From contig NZ_FNJM01000010.1 in the NCBI RefSeq assembly GCF_900104115.1, positions 44,830 through 108,829 of the forward strand: a stretch of 64,000 nt of DNA, given 5' to 3'. Under the pieces are notes generated by a model, which saw nothing but the letters and a program-made list of their open reading frames with translations, ran no database searches and had not been told where the DNA came from. The stretch is from Clostridium gasigenes (GTDB taxonomy: Bacteria; Bacillota; Clostridia; Clostridiales; Clostridiaceae). Below are positions 37,517 to 47,154 of the stretch, one piece after another. Position numbers and translations under genes: made by a program. How positions within the stretch are numbered: position 1 is the stretch's first letter; each line of letters starts with the position of its first letter.

Positions 37517-37584
37517 AAGCATCTTAAAAAAAATAACTAGTTAATATATATGATGCTTTGACTCGTTATTTTTTAGGTGCCTTA
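37517..37584. repeat. Palindromic intergenic element, copy E
   Basis: Left arm AAGCATCTTAAAAAAAATAA then CTAG; right arm GACTCGTTATTTTTTAGGTG then CCTTA. It ends 41 bp before the PfkB kinase start. The rest of 37238-37625 is AT-rich with no gene seen. Confidence 0.7.
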
Positions 37585-37625
37585 AGAATACTTAGTAAAG
37601 AAAAATAAAAATCGGGAGAGATAGT

Positions 37626-38573
37626 ATGATTAATAACAGTCCGTACATATTAGTATTAGGAGTTTCTATAGTAGACATAATAGGATTTAGTAAAAAAAAT
37701 TATAGCTCAAAAGATTCTATTCCTGGAAATATTAAAATCTCTTTAGGTGGGGTTTGTAGAAATATATCTGAAAACTTAGCTAGAGTTAATGTTAGAACAG
37801 AGTTTATATCTATTTTAGGAGATGACGATCAAGGAAGAAATATTATATCCAATTCAAAAACTATTGGATATAATATGGAACATTCGCTTATTTTAAAAAA
37901 TGAGGTTACTCCAACCTACATGGCAATTTTAAATGAACATGGAGAAATGGAGTCTGCAATAGTTGATATGGAAAGTTTAGATAAAATGGATAAATCATTT
38001 ATAGACTCTAAAGCAGATATTATCTCAAATTCAGAATATACTATTTTAGATTCTGATAATCCAGAAATAATGGAATATTTATTAACTAATTTTAGAGATA
38101 AGACTAATTTTATATTAGATCCAGTATCTGCAACTAAAGCAGGGAAAATAAAGCACTTAGTCAAATATTTTCATACAATTAAACCTAATAGAATAGAAAC
38201 GGAAGTATTATGCGGGTTTGAAATTAATAGTACAGATGATATTAGAAGAGCAGGAGAATACTTTTTATCTCTTGGAGTCAAAAATGTATTTATAAGTTTA
38301 GATGAAGACGGGATTTACTTTACTAATGGAACTGAAGAAGGGAAAATTGCATGTGGTAAAGTGGAGGTTAAAAATGTTACTGGAGCTGGAGATTCATTTG
38401 TAGGAGGCATAGGCTATGGATATATGAAAAACTATTCTTTAAGAGATACAGTTAAATATGCTATAGCAATGTCGGTAATTACAATATCCCACGCCGAAAC
38501 GATAAATCCAAATATGAGTGAAGAGTATGTAAATGGATTTATGAAAAAAATGAATTGGATAGAAGAATTTTAA
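37626..38573 (+). CDS. PfkB-family carbohydrate kinase, pseudouridine-kinase-like
   Basis: 315 residues, ribokinase fold. N-terminal LGVSIVDIIG and LGGVCRNISENLARV; C-terminal catalytic NVTGAGDSFVGG. The GGVxRNxxENLARL stretch is typical of PsuK-type pseudouridine kinases. No pseudouridine glycosidase (psuG) gene is adjacent, so the substrate call is only moderate; other nucleoside or sugar kinases are possible. CGGGAGAGATAGT precedes the ATG. Confidence 0.87.
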   Translation: MINNSPYILVLGVSIVDIIGFSKKNYSSKDSIPGNIKISLGGVCRNISENLARVNVRTEFISILGDDDQGRNIISNSKTIGYNMEHSLILKNEVTPTYMAILNEHGEMESAIVDMESLDKMDKSFIDSKADIISNSEYTILDSDNPEIMEYLLTNFRDKTNFILDPVSATKAGKIKHLVKYFHTIKPNRIETEVLCGFEINSTDDIRRAGEYFLSLGVKNVFISLDEDGIYFTNGTEEGKIACGKVEVKNVTGAGDSFVGGIGYGYMKNYSLRDTVKYAIAMSVITISHAETINPNMSEEYVNGFMKKMNWIEEF

Positions 38574-38581
38574 ATAGTAAC

Positions 38582-38628
38582 AAAAAGGGGACATTGCTTA
38601 AAATAATTTTAAGCAATGTCCCCTTTTT
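38582..38628 (+). terminator. Strong terminator of the PfkB kinase gene
   Basis: A perfect 22-bp stem (38582-38603 with 38607-38628), including GGGGACATTGCTTAAAA and its complement, ending in T. A second, weaker hairpin, AAGAAGC/GCTTCTT, follows near 38636-38662. Confidence 0.9.
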
Positions 38629-38781
38629 ATCACAAAGAAGCTTCGAAAGCTGTGGCTTCTTGGTGATCACATATTGATATTTAAAGCACTTTCAAAAAAA
38701 TCCATTAATAAACTATTATGTTTTAAATTTAATAAAATAAAAAAGATGATATTTGTACAACATAATACCGAGGTGATAATA

Positions 38782-38913
38782 ATGGGTAATAAAATGATAA
38801 AAACAAAAAAACAACATAAAAATGTAAGTCATAATCCACAAGTAGAAAGTGTAAAAGCTTGCTTTGGAGAACCAAAAGCTAAAACCTACGATCCTACAGA
38901 TTTTAAAATCTAA
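38782..38913 (+). CDS. Tiny hydrophilic protein
   Basis: 43 residues beginning MGNKMIKTKKQHKNVSHNPQ and ending YDPTDFKI. CGAGGTGATAATA is a good ribosome site. Basic, with one Cys, no membrane segment. 17 bp separate it from a second tiny gene, so they probably form an operon. Family not recognised. Small basic or charged proteins of this sort are often spore or stationary-phase products in clostridia, but that is inference. Confidence 0.65.
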   Translation: MGNKMIKTKKQHKNVSHNPQVESVKACFGEPKAKTYDPTDFKI

Positions 38914-38930
38914 ATTGTGAGGTGTTAAAT

Positions 38931-39098
38931 ATGGATAATAATAAAGGTAGATTAAAAGAAAGACCAAAATCAAATGCAGAAATGAGAAAAATAAAGCCTA
39001 ATGATAATTCAGACCTTGGAATAATTGATGGAGAAAAAATAGGGTCACATGCACAGGGGAAAAATCCAGATAAAACCTATGAATGGCTTAACAAGTAA
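38931..39098 (+). CDS. Tiny hydrophilic protein
   Basis: 55 residues beginning MDNNKGRLKERPKSNAEMRK, then a GIIDGEKIGSHAQGKNPDKT segment. GTGAGGTGTTAAAT is a good ribosome site. Hydrophilic, no Cys, no membrane segment. It follows the 43-residue gene and is ended by the terminator at 39145. Not recognised. Confidence 0.65.
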   Translation: MDNNKGRLKERPKSNAEMRKIKPNDNSDLGIIDGEKIGSHAQGKNPDKTYEWLNK

Positions 39099-39144
39099 TT
39101 TTAAATATAGCAGAGAAAATTTATTGTTTCTATTTAAAAAAAAT

Positions 39145-39172
39145 AAAACGTTGATGAAAATCGACGTTTTTT
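39145..39172 (+). terminator. Terminator of the tiny-gene pair
   Basis: AAAACGTTGAT (39145-39155) pairs with ATCGACGTTTT (39160-39170) around a GAAA loop, then T. Confidence 0.85.
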
Positions 39173-39243
39173 ATTATTATAATATTTAAGAAAAATATTA
39201 TAATTTATATATGCATTATTTCTAAAAAAAAATAACAGGAATA

Positions 39244-39272
39244 TTGACAAATTAAGTTATATAGAATAAAAT
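39244..39272 (+). promoter_or_regulatory. Promoter of the valS T-box transcript
   Basis: TTGACA (39244-39249), an exact 17-bp spacer and TAAAAT (39267-39272). Confidence 0.8.
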
Positions 39273-39299
39273 ATTATTACAAAACTATATATTTATAAA

Positions 39300-39578
39300 G
39301 CAGTGATAAAGAGGAGTAAGGAATATAGAGTATTTAGAGAGGAAGGTTTTAGCTGTAAGCCTTCTATACAAAGTATCCTGAAGGTAGCTTTTGAGTTTCT
39401 TTACTGAAATTAAGTAAGTAAAGACGGCTTTCTTAGTCGTTATTATATAAGAGCCCATTAAAAGTAAAATTCATTTTATATTTTAGTAGAGTAATTAACT
39501 ATTAAATTTGAAATCTTTTATTTAAGGGAAAAAAGGTGGTACCGCGGTCTTCGTCCTTTTGTGATGAAGGCTATTTTT
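39300..39578 (+). promoter_or_regulatory. T-box leader (valine)
   Basis: The hallmark AAGGTGGTACCGCGG lies at 39533-39547, followed by a terminator stem GTCTTCGTC/GATGAAGGC (39547-39571) and a T run. The Stem I base pairs near 39301-39313 with about 39397-39407. The likely specifier is the GTA valine codon at 39384-39386, in GAAGGTAGC on the 3' side of Stem I. Uncharged tRNA-Val would stabilise the antiterminator and permit transcription into valS. The specifier position is inferred by layout; the class is certain. Confidence 0.93.
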
Positions 39579-39914
39579 ATGTCTTAATTTAAGTCATACT
39601 CAAAAAATATGACTAACTTGCGCAAGTTATTTTAAGTTTATAAAAAATAAATTAATACATAATTTCAATTTGAAACTATATATTAAAAATACTGGTACCC
39701 AAAAAGACTAAATTCTATTAAAAAAGGTAATAATCTAATTATTATTAGAAGATATAGGTTAGAGAATACAAAGTAAAATTTAAAATGAAATTAATAATGG
39801 ACCTTCAACCGTATTAATAAACTTAAATTTATAAGTTGATTATATGAAAATATAATAGTATTCAATAATTTTAATCAATAATATAAATATGATTAATGAC
39901 TTGTTTAGTAGTTT

Positions 39915-39960
39915 AAGGGCTCTTAAAGAATCTGATTAGTTATTTTTAAAAAACGCCCTA
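39915..39960. repeat. Palindromic intergenic element, short copy F
   Basis: AAGGGCTCTTAAAGAATCTG followed by GATTAGTTATTTTTAAAAAA and CGCCCT. The central part is shortened. It lies between the T-box terminator and valS, 72 bp before the start codon. Another 16-bp palindrome, TAACTTGCGCAAGTTA, is at 39614-39629. Confidence 0.5.
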
Positions 39961-40032
39961 ATTTAAAGGCAATTACTATAAATAATTACATAAAGACACT
40001 GTTTTAAATCTAGATAAAGGAGGGATATATAT

Positions 40033-42675
40033 ATGTCAGAAAAGAAAAATATATCTACAACTTATGATCCTAAGGAATTCGAAGAAAGAATCTATAAAAA
40101 TTGGGAAGAAAAAAAATATTTCTCGCCGGAAATAGATAAAAGTAAGAAGCCTTATTCTATAGTTATGCCACCACCAAACATAACAGGTAAGCTTCACTTG
40201 GGTCATGCACTTGATAATACTCTTCAAGATATGCTTATACGTTTCAAAAGAATGCAAGGATACTGCACTCTATGGCTACCAGGTCAAGATCATGCAAGTA
40301 TTGCTACTGAAGTTAAAGTGGAAAACGAACTTCTAAAAGAAGGTTTAGTTAAAAAAGAAATGGGTAGAGAAGCATTCCTTGAAAAAGTATGGGAATGGTC
40401 TGATGAGTATAGATCAACAATAAGGCAACAACTTAAAAAAATGGGATGTTCTGCTGATTTTACAAGAGAAGCTTTTACAATGGATGAAAATCTTGATAAG
40501 GCAGTTAGACAAGTGTTTGTTAAGCTTCACAATGAAGGCTTAATTTATCAAGGAAATAGAATAACTAATTGGTGTCCAAAGTGCCAAACAGTACTTTCAG
40601 ATGCTGAAATAGAATATGAGGAACAAGATGGTCATTTTTGGCACATTAACTATCCATTAAGCGATGGATCAGGTTTCTTAGAAATAGCTACAACTAGACC
40701 AGAAACAATGCTGGGGGATAGCGGAATTGCTGTTAACCCAAATGATGAAAGATATAAGCATTTAATTGGTAAAACTGCTATATTGCCACTAGTTAACAGA
40801 GAAATCCCTATAGTTGGGGACAATTATGTTGATATAGAATTTGGAACTGGAGCAGTTAAAATGACCCCAGCTCATGATCCTAATGATTATGAAGTTGGCA
40901 AGAGACATAACTTAAGAGAAATTAAGGTTATGGATGAGAAAGGTGCTATAAACGAACAAGGTGGCAAATATCAAGGGTTAGATAGATATGAAGCTAGAGC
41001 TCAAATTGTTAAAGATTTAGAGGAGCTAGGATTGCTTGTTAATATTAAACCTCATACTCATAATGTAAGTACTCATGATAGATGTGGTACTTGTATTGAA
41101 CCAATGATTTCAAAGCAGTGGTATGTTAAGATGGAATCTCTTGCAAAACCAGCTATAGAAGTTGTTAAAGATAAAAAAACTAAGTTTGTTCCTGAAAGAT
41201 TTGAAAAAACATATTTTAATTGGATGGAAAATATTCAAGACTGGTGTATTTCAAGACAATTATGGTGGGGCCATAGAATACCTGTATGGTATTGCCTAGA
41301 TTGCGGTGAAATAATAGTGGCTACTGAAGCTCCATGCAAGTGTACGAAATGTTCTTCGAAAAATCTTAAGCAAGAGGATGATGTATTAGATACGTGGTTC
41401 TCATCAGCATTGTGGCCTTTCTCAACTTTAGGCTGGCCAGATGCTACAGAAGATTTATCATACTTCTACCCAACTAATGTTTTAGTTACTGGATATGATA
41501 TTATATTCTTCTGGGTTGCTAGAATGATATTCTCAGGACTTCACAATATGGGAGAAACTCCATTTGATACTGTATTAATGCATGGTTTAATAAGAGCTGC
41601 AGATGGTAAAAAAATGAGTAAATCTCTTGGTAATGGAGTAGATCCACTAGAAGTTATTGAAGCTTATGGTGCAGATGCTTTAAGATTTATGTTAGTTACA
41701 GGAAATTCACCTGGAAATGATATAAGATATTTACCAGAAAGAGTTGAAGCTTCAAGAAACTTTGCAAATAAAATCTGGAATGCATCAAGATTTGTTATGA
41801 TGAACTTAGATAAAGAAGTTATGGCAAAATACAAAGATGTTACAGATTATAGTTTAGCAGATAAGTGGATTTTATCTCATGTAAATACATTAGTTAAAGA
41901 AGTTACAGAAAATCTAGATAAGTATGAACTTGGAATTGCTATGCAAAAAGTTTATGACTTTATGTGGACTGAATTCTGTGATTGGTATATAGAACTTGTT
42001 AAGCCAATATTATATGGAGATGATGAAAAGCAAAAGGGAATAGTTTATAATGTATTAAACACAGTATTAATTACAGGATTAAAATTATTACACCCAGCAA
42101 TGCCTTTTATCACCGAAGAAATATATACTACTTTAACAGATGGTGAAACAATAACAATTTCTGCGTGGCCAGAATATAACGAAGATATGAAGGCCGAAAA
42201 AGCAGAAAAAGATATGGAATACATTATCGAAGCAATAAAGGGATTAAGAAACGTAAGAGCTGAAATGAACGTTCCTCCTTCAAGAAAGGCTAAAGTGATA
42301 GCTTTTGTAAATGAAGAGGCTAAGGATGCCTTTAAGGCGGGTAGTAGCTATATAGAAAAGTTAGGATCAGCATCTGAAGTTTTATTAATTATAGATAAAT
42401 CTTTAGTTCCTGAAAATTCAGTATCACTAGCTATTAAGGGTGGAGAATTATTTATGCCACTTTTTGATTTAGTTGATAAGGAAAAGGAAATGGATAGACT
42501 AGACAAAGAAAAGAAAAAGCTAGAAGGTGAGATTGAAAGAATTAATAAAAAACTTTCAAATCAAGGATTTTTAGCAAAAGCTCCAGCGTCAGTAGTTGCA
42601 GGAGAAGAAGAAAAGAGAACTAAGTATCAAGAAATGCTTGATGCGACACTTGAAAGAATAAACTCTTTAAAGTAA
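40033..42675 (+). CDS. valS: Valyl-tRNA synthetase
   Basis: Class I synthetase, 880 residues, with editing domain. HIGH-type motif in [15 protein letters not shown]; editing-domain region [15 protein letters not shown] in [12 protein letters not shown]-terminal coiled-coil arm ([20 protein letters not shown]). AAGGAGGGATATATAT precedes the ATG. It is controlled by the T-box element whose terminator ends about 450 bp upstream, an unusually long distance. Confidence 0.98.
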   Translation: MSEKKNISTTYDPKEFEERIYKNWEEKKYFSPEIDKSKKPYSIVMPPPNITGKLHLGHALDNTLQDMLIRFKRMQGYCTLWLPGQDHASIATEVKVENELLKEGLVKKEMGREAFLEKVWEWSDEYRSTIRQQLKKMGCSADFTREAFTMDENLDKAVRQVFVKLHNEGLIYQGNRITNWCPKCQTVLSDAEIEYEEQDGHFWHINYPLSDGSGFLEIATTRPETMLGDSGIAVNPNDERYKHLIGKTAILPLVNREIPIVGDNYVDIEFGTGAVKMTPAHDPNDYEVGKRHNLREIKVMDEKGAINEQGGKYQGLDRYEARAQIVKDLEELGLLVNIKPHTHNVSTHDRCGTCIEPMISKQWYVKMESLAKPAIEVVKDKKTKFVPERFEKTYFNWMENIQDWCISRQLWWGHRIPVWYCLDCGEIIVATEAPCKCTKCSSKNLKQEDDVLDTWFSSALWPFSTLGWPDATEDLSYFYPTNVLVTGYDIIFFWVARMIFSGLHNMGETPFDTVLMHGLIRAADGKKMSKSLGNGVDPLEVIEAYGADALRFMLVTGNSPGNDIRYLPERVEASRNFANKIWNASRFVMMNLDKEVMAKYKDVTDYSLADKWILSHVNTLVKEVTENLDKYELGIAMQKVYDFMWTEFCDWYIELVKPILYGDDEKQKGIVYNVLNTVLITGLKLLHPAMPFITEEIYTTLTDGETITISAWPEYNEDMKAEKAEKDMEYIIEAIKGLRNVRAEMNVPPSRKAKVIAFVNEEAKDAFKAGSSYIEKLGSASEVLLIIDKSLVPENSVSLAIKGGELFMPLFDLVDKEKEMDRLDKEKKKLEGEIERINKKLSNQGFLAKAPASVVAGEEEKRTKYQEMLDATLERINSLK

Positions 42676-42699
42676 ATCATTAGATTTAGGTGGAACCTG

Positions 42700-42778
42700 T
42701 GAATGCTATACAACAACATTTACTAAAATAACTTAAAACTAGAGAAAATTTCGAAATAAGCTGAATGCTATACAACAA
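42700..42778. repeat. Two direct copies of a 17-bp motif
   Basis: TGAATGCTATACAACAA occurs at 42700-42716 and again at 42762-42778. The flanks are not similar. Two copies only, with a 45-bp gap, do not make a CRISPR array. Confidence 0.6.
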
Positions 42779-42913
42779 ATATTATTTATGTTTATACGAA
42801 ATACTATTAAATGAAAATCTATCATTTAAAGCATATAAAAAAGCAATCCATTCATACAGGTAATTGTTTTTAGAATGTGTTTGATATAAAATTAAGTGTC
42901 AGATAAAAGGCAG

Positions 42914-42962
42914 CTAAGGCCCTAAATACTTATTTATATAAGTATTTAGGGCCTTAGTTGTT
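42914..42962 (+). terminator. Strong terminator downstream of valS
   Basis: A perfect 20-bp stem (42914-42933 with 42938-42957), CTAAGGCCCTAAATACTTAT and its complement, then TTGTTTTT. It is 238 bp past the valS stop with no gene seen between. Confidence 0.88.
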
Positions 42963-43089
42963 TTTAGCATGTTAAAAAACAATGTAAAGTGGAAGTACAC
43001 ATTGGATTATTTTTTTGTGAAATGACTTATTTACATAATAATATATATAGGGTATAATTTACAGTAATAAAAATCTATAGATTATATAT

Positions 43090-43146
43090 AGGATCTTAAA
43101 AAAATAACTAGTAAGAATTTTTGATTTATTATTTTATTTCAGCTTA
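43090..43146. repeat. Palindromic intergenic element, copy G
   Basis: AGGATCTTAAAAAAATAACT with AGTAAGAATTTTTG, then GATTTATTATTTTATTTCAG and CTTA. Diverged right arm. It ends 27 bp before the acetyltransferase start. Confidence 0.55.
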
Positions 43147-43172
43147 TATATATTGAAAAAGGGGGAGAAAAA

Positions 43173-43715
43173 ATGTATAAAGGAAAGCTAGTAGAACTTA
43201 GGGCATATAAAGAAGAGGATATAGAAATTGCTACTAATTTTATAAATGATGAAGAAATTAAAAAATTCTTGTGTCTAGGGGTACCTTTTCCAATGACTAA
43301 ATGGGAAGAGGAAGCATGGGTGAAAAGTAGAAAAGCAGGAGCGGATTTTACTTATGATTTTGCTGTTTGTGATTTAAAAGATGGAAAATATATTGGTGGG
43401 TGTAGCATTAATGAAGCAAACATTAAAAATAAAAATTGTACTATAGGAATTATGATTGGTGATAAGGATTATTGGAGTAAGGGGTATGGTACAGATGCGT
43501 TAAATATACTTATAAAGTTTATATTTGAGGAGTTAAACATGGAAAAAGTGAAACTATCTGTATTTGGATTTAATGAAAGAGCAAAAGCATGTTATAAAAA
43601 AATTGGATTTAAAGAAGAAGGAACATTTAAAAAAGAAATATTTAGAAATGGAAAATATCATGATGAAATAAGGATGGCCATATTTAGAGAAGAATGGCAG
43701 GATAAAAACATATAA
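43173..43715 (+). CDS. GNAT N-acetyltransferase (RimJ/RimL type)
   Basis: 180 residues. Starts GKLVELRAYKEEDIEIATNF; acetyl-CoA loop IGDKDYWSKGYGTDALNILI; C-terminal NERAKACYKKIGFKEEGTFK. Members acetylate protein N-termini, amino acids or small molecules; the acceptor here is unknown. AAAGGGGGAGAAAAA precedes the ATG. Confidence 0.92.
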   Translation: MYKGKLVELRAYKEEDIEIATNFINDEEIKKFLCLGVPFPMTKWEEEAWVKSRKAGADFTYDFAVCDLKDGKYIGGCSINEANIKNKNCTIGIMIGDKDYWSKGYGTDALNILIKFIFEELNMEKVKLSVFGFNERAKACYKKIGFKEEGTFKKEIFRNGKYHDEIRMAIFREEWQDKNI

Positions 43716-43734
43716 ATTTTATTGAAATCTAAAA

Positions 43735-43769
43735 AAAGAGTTGTTGTTAATTTTTAATAACAACTCTTT
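43735..43769. terminator. Bidirectional terminator
   Basis: AAAGAGTTGTTGTTAA (43735-43750) pairs with TTAATAACAACTCTTT (43754-43769), one mismatch, between convergent genes. Confidence 0.85.
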
Positions 43770-43780
43770 CCTTCGGAGTG

Positions 43781-44212
43781 CTAATACATTTCAATTATGG
43801 TATTAGCTATAATGCTTTCTGAATTAATTTTAAGAACTTCTTCTGCAAGTTTTAATATATCATAAACCTTCATAAAATTATTTGGTAATGTTCCAAACAC
43901 AAGAAGCCATTCTTTGTATTTAATATCTGAGCTTAGATTAGTGGCTGTAAAGCTATGAGTAAAGGCTAACTCTTCATAACATAAAGGAGTTAGTATAATA
44001 AAAATATAATAAGATATTAAATAGTGACAATAGGCCAATTCATCAGTTTTATTTTCTTTTTCTAATTTATAAGATTTATTTATAAGCCAAAAATACAAAT
44101 TGCTTTGAGTATAATAATCTTCCGATTTTAAAGCTATTAGTTTTTCTTCATCGATACAAAACAAACTAACAGTGTTAAGCTGTAAATCAAGTATGGTATT
44201 TAAATTGTTCAT
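43781..44212 (-). CDS. Hypothetical protein, 143 residues
   Basis: Start MNNLNTILDLQLNTVSLFCI with ACTAGGAGAAATTG as ribosome site, so the gene looks real. Mostly helical with one hydrophobic segment in CHYLISYYIFIILTPLC that could be buried or membrane-associated. No conserved domain recognised and no informative neighbour; it is a lone gene between a terminator and folC. Confidence 0.75.
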   Translation of the reverse strand: MNNLNTILDLQLNTVSLFCIDEEKLIALKSEDYYTQSNLYFWLINKSYKLEKENKTDELAYCHYLISYYIFIILTPLCYEELAFTHSFTATNLSSDIKYKEWLLVFGTLPNNFMKVYDILKLAEEVLKINSESIIANTIIEMY

Positions 44213-44370
44213 TCAATTTCTCCTAGTAATATAATTTGTTATCTTCTTTCAACTCTTTAATTATAAATGAAAAAATAAAAAAAATAAATACATATATAAT
44301 AATAGAAATTTATTATGACTTTTATTATTTTGCAATTTATATTATTATAGTAAGTAAATTAGAAATATAG

Positions 44371-44396
44371 AAAGTTTGAAAAAATAACTAAATTTA
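44371..44396. repeat. Half of a palindromic intergenic element (copy O)
   Basis: AAGTTTGAAAAAATAACTAA is the left-arm type of the dispersed family. No right arm follows. It ends about 30 bp before folC. Confidence 0.35.
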
Positions 44397-44423
44397 GTAG
44401 AAAGATTTAATGAGGTAAAAGTA

Positions 44424-45722
44424 ATGAAATATGAAGATGCAATGAAATATATAACAGAGGTAGGTAACTTTGGTTCAAACTATGGACTTAAAAGAACTTT
44501 TAGATTATTAGAGTTATTAGGTAATCCTCAAAATAAGATTAAACTAATACATATTGCAGGAACTAATGGTAAGGGATCAACAACTGCCATGATTAGCAAA
44601 ATACTAATGGGAAATGGATATAAAGTTGGAATGTACACGTCACCATTTCTTGAAGAGTTTGAAGAAAGAATACAAATAAATAGAGTTAATATTCCAAAAG
44701 AAAAGTTAGCTAATTTAATGGATGAGTTAAAAATAGCTGTAGATAAAGTTATTGAAGAAGGATATAATCATCCAACAGAATTTGAAATAATAACTTGTCT
44801 GATGTTTTTATATTTTTATAAAGAAAATATTGATTTTGGAGTAATAGAAGTCGGACTTGGTGGAAGATTAGATTCAACTAATGTAATAACACCAATAATA
44901 TCAATTATTACATCTATAAGCTATGATCATACAAATATTTTAGGAAATACTTTAACTAAAATTTCTAGAGAAAAATCTGGAATAATTAAAGAATGTGTAC
45001 CGGTTGTAATATTTCCACAAGAAGAAGAAGTGTTAAAAGTTATAAAAAGTAAATGTAAGGAATTAAATGCTCCTTTGCATATAATAAATGAAATAGATAG
45101 TGAATTAATAGAAATATTACAAGAAGAAAAACCTTATCAAAAGGTAAAGATTAAAGGAATAAAGGCTGAATATAATATAAAATTACCATTACTTGGAGAA
45201 CATCAAATATTAAATTTATCATTAGCCATAAAAGCAATAGAACTTTTAGAAAGAAATAAAAAGGTAAAAATTTCCAAGGAAATATTGGAAAAAAGTTTAG
45301 AAGATGTGTGTTGGAATGGGCGTTTAGAAGTTATGAAAAAATCTCCATTAGTTGTTCTAGATGGAGCTCATAATATTCAAGGGATAACAACACTTAAACA
45401 AAATATAGAAAAATACTTTAAATATAAAAATATATATTTAATATTAGGCATTTTAGCTGATAAAGATGTAGAGGAAATGATCAAAGTTATAACACCTATG
45501 GCAAAGGAAGTTTATGCTGTAACTCCAAATTCCATAAGAGCAGAACTTGCAGAAGATTTAAAAAATGAGGTTTTAAAATATAATGAGAATTGTATTGCCT
45601 TTGAAAAATATGAATATGCTTTAAATAAAGCGTTAGAAATAGCAAAAGAAGATGATATTATTGTTGCGTGTGGATCTCTTTATATGGTAGGTGGAATGAG
45701 AACAATAATAAAAAAATTATAA
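44424..45722 (+). CDS. folC: Folylpolyglutamate synthase / dihydrofolate synthase
   Basis: Adds glutamate to folates using ATP; Firmicute enzymes are often bifunctional. 432 residues. P-loop HIAGTNGKGSTTAMI; GVIEVGLGGRLDSTNVI; SYDHTNILGNTL; C-terminal domain VLDGAHNIQGI. GAGGTAAAAGTA precedes the ATG. The gene stands alone, ended by a clear terminator. Links functionally with glyA, which makes one-carbon folates. Confidence 0.96.
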   Translation: MKYEDAMKYITEVGNFGSNYGLKRTFRLLELLGNPQNKIKLIHIAGTNGKGSTTAMISKILMGNGYKVGMYTSPFLEEFEERIQINRVNIPKEKLANLMDELKIAVDKVIEEGYNHPTEFEIITCLMFLYFYKENIDFGVIEVGLGGRLDSTNVITPIISIITSISYDHTNILGNTLTKISREKSGIIKECVPVVIFPQEEEVLKVIKSKCKELNAPLHIINEIDSELIEILQEEKPYQKVKIKGIKAEYNIKLPLLGEHQILNLSLAIKAIELLERNKKVKISKEILEKSLEDVCWNGRLEVMKKSPLVVLDGAHNIQGITTLKQNIEKYFKYKNIYLILGILADKDVEEMIKVITPMAKEVYAVTPNSIRAELAEDLKNEVLKYNENCIAFEKYEYALNKALEIAKEDDIIVACGSLYMVGGMRTIIKKL

Positions 45723-45762
45723 AAAGGAATCTCAGCTTTAAATAAGCTGAGATTTCTTTTTA
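45723..45762 (+). terminator. Terminator of folC
   Basis: AAAGGAATCTCAGCTT pairs with AAGCTGAGATTTCTTT around TAAAT, then T. Confidence 0.88.
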
Positions 45763-45768
45763 TATATT

Positions 45769-46020
45769 TTAATTATAACTATGATTGAATTCTTCTAAGG
45801 CTTTTGCTAGTTGATCAGGGCAGGAAGTGTCTTTATATCCACATTTTATTCCTTTTAATTTATTAATAGCTTGGTCTATTTCCATGCCTGTTACAAGGCT
45901 GCCTATTCCAAGCGCGTTACCGGCACATCCTCCAATGAATTCTACAGATTTAATTTTGTTAGCTTCTACATCCAAGCGTATTTCAGTTGAACAAACTCCT
46001 TTAGTTTTAAATATAAACAA
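45769..46020 (-). CDS. TSCPD-domain protein (TIGR03905-like)
   Basis: About 83 residues with KTKGVCSTEIRL, FIGGCAGNALGIGSLV and the name-giving TSCPDQLAKAL. Related domains occur at the C-terminus of class II ribonucleotide reductases, but the free-standing form has no known role. Several conserved Cys suggest metal or thiol chemistry. The frame reads further to 46053, but AAGGAGG sits 8 bp before a TTG at 46020, which gives the family's usual start. Confidence 0.88.
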   Translation of the reverse strand: MFIFKTKGVCSTEIRLDVEANKIKSVEFIGGCAGNALGIGSLVTGMEIDQAINKLKGIKCGYKDTSCPDQLAKALEEFNHSYN

Positions 46021-46066
46021 ATTTATATTCCTCCTTGTATAATGAACATTCAAATGTTATGTCCCT

Positions 46067-46183
46067 AATTTAGTTATTTTTTCAAGTGACTTAAATAAAC
46101 TAGATAAAAATATTATATAGTTAAAATGAAAATATTTAAAGGCTGATTAAGGATCTTTAAAAAAATAATTATTTATTCCCTTA
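46067..46183. repeat. Two partial palindromic elements (copies H and I)
   Basis: H, 46067-46095: TTTAGTTATTTTTTCAAGTG then ACTTA (right-arm type). I, 46149-46183: AAGGATCTTTAAAAAAATAA then TTATTTATTCCCTT (short, both ends). Both lie between the divergent TSCPD and beta-propeller genes. Confidence 0.45.
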
Positions 46184-46275
46184 TTAGAAAAAATCAAAAT
46201 GAATAGTAAGTCACATTTTATCGATATTTGAATATATTAAAGAATATATAGGTTTTATCCTACGGAGGTGCAAAA

Positions 46276-47154
46276 ATGAAATCTTTATTTGTTTGTAATA
46301 CAGGATCAGATTCCATTTCTAAAATTAATATTAAAGATTTTTCTGTAGAAAATTTGGTGCTGAAAATAGGTGAAAAGCCAATAGGCCCGCAAGGGATATG
46401 TTTAAATGAGAATCTAATGTACACAGCTAATAATTATAATAATAGTATATCTATAATAGAAAAAGAAACATTAATTGAAATAGATAACTTTTATATTGGA
46501 CCATATCCTAATGACTTAGTATATTATCATAATAGATTATATATAGCTTGTGGAGACGCTAATGCAATTATTGTCTATGATTTAATTGAGAAAAAAATAG
46601 TATTTAAATTGCCAACTGGATTATGGCCGCATAATATAGAATTAGCAAAAAGTAAGGGATTGATATTGGTATCTAATCTTCAAGGCAATAATGTAAGTAT
46701 AATAGATGCTAATATTAATAAAGAAATTGCTAATATAAAAACTTTAGAATATCCAACACAAATAAGAATTTCAAAAGATGAGAATAAGTTTTACGTTTGT
46801 GAAAGCTATATTGGAGATATTAAATGTGGATATATAGAAGTATTTTCATTAGAAGATTTTAAATCTTTAAAAAGAATAAAGGTTGGAAAATCACCTATGG
46901 ATATATGGGATGATGGTAAGCTTTTATATATTTCTAATTTTAATGATGGAAGCATAAGCGTTGTAGATGTTAGTTTAGGTATGGAAATTGATAATATAAT
47001 TGTAGGTGGAATGCCAAAAGGGATTTTGAAATATGGAAACAATTTACTTATAGGAGACTATTTAAGAAGTAAAGTAATAGTTTTAAATTTAGATAACAAA
47101 TTAACAAAAGCCATAGCGGTAGGTGTTGAACCTAATGCTATGGCACTATGTTAA
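46276..47154 (+). CDS. YncE-like beta-propeller repeat protein
   Basis: 292 residues of tandem beta-propeller blades. Repeating elements such as NTGSDSISKINIK, NNYNNSISIIEK, NLQGNNVSIIDA, NFNDGSISVVDV mark six or seven blades. No signal peptide, unlike most secreted YncE proteins. In Firmicutes such proteins often concern the spore coat or unknown tasks. TACGGAGGTGCAAAA precedes the ATG. Its stop overlaps the stop of the convergent DUF4364 gene by 4 bp. Confidence 0.85.
   Translation: MKSLFVCNTGSDSISKINIKDFSVENLVLKIGEKPIGPQGICLNENLMYTANNYNNSISIIEKETLIEIDNFYIGPYPNDLVYYHNRLYIACGDANAIIVYDLIEKKIVFKLPTGLWPHNIELAKSKGLILVSNLQGNNVSIIDANINKEIANIKTLEYPTQIRISKDENKFYVCESYIGDIKCGYIEVFSLEDFKSLKRIKVGKSPMDIWDDGKLLYISNFNDGSISVVDVSLGMEIDNIIVGGMPKGILKYGNNLLIGDYLRSKVIVLNLDNKLTKAIAVGVEPNAMALC

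Noticed and set aside
42700..42778. Possible CRISPR remnant after valS
   Set aside because: Only two copies of a 17-bp motif, no cas genes and no further repeats.
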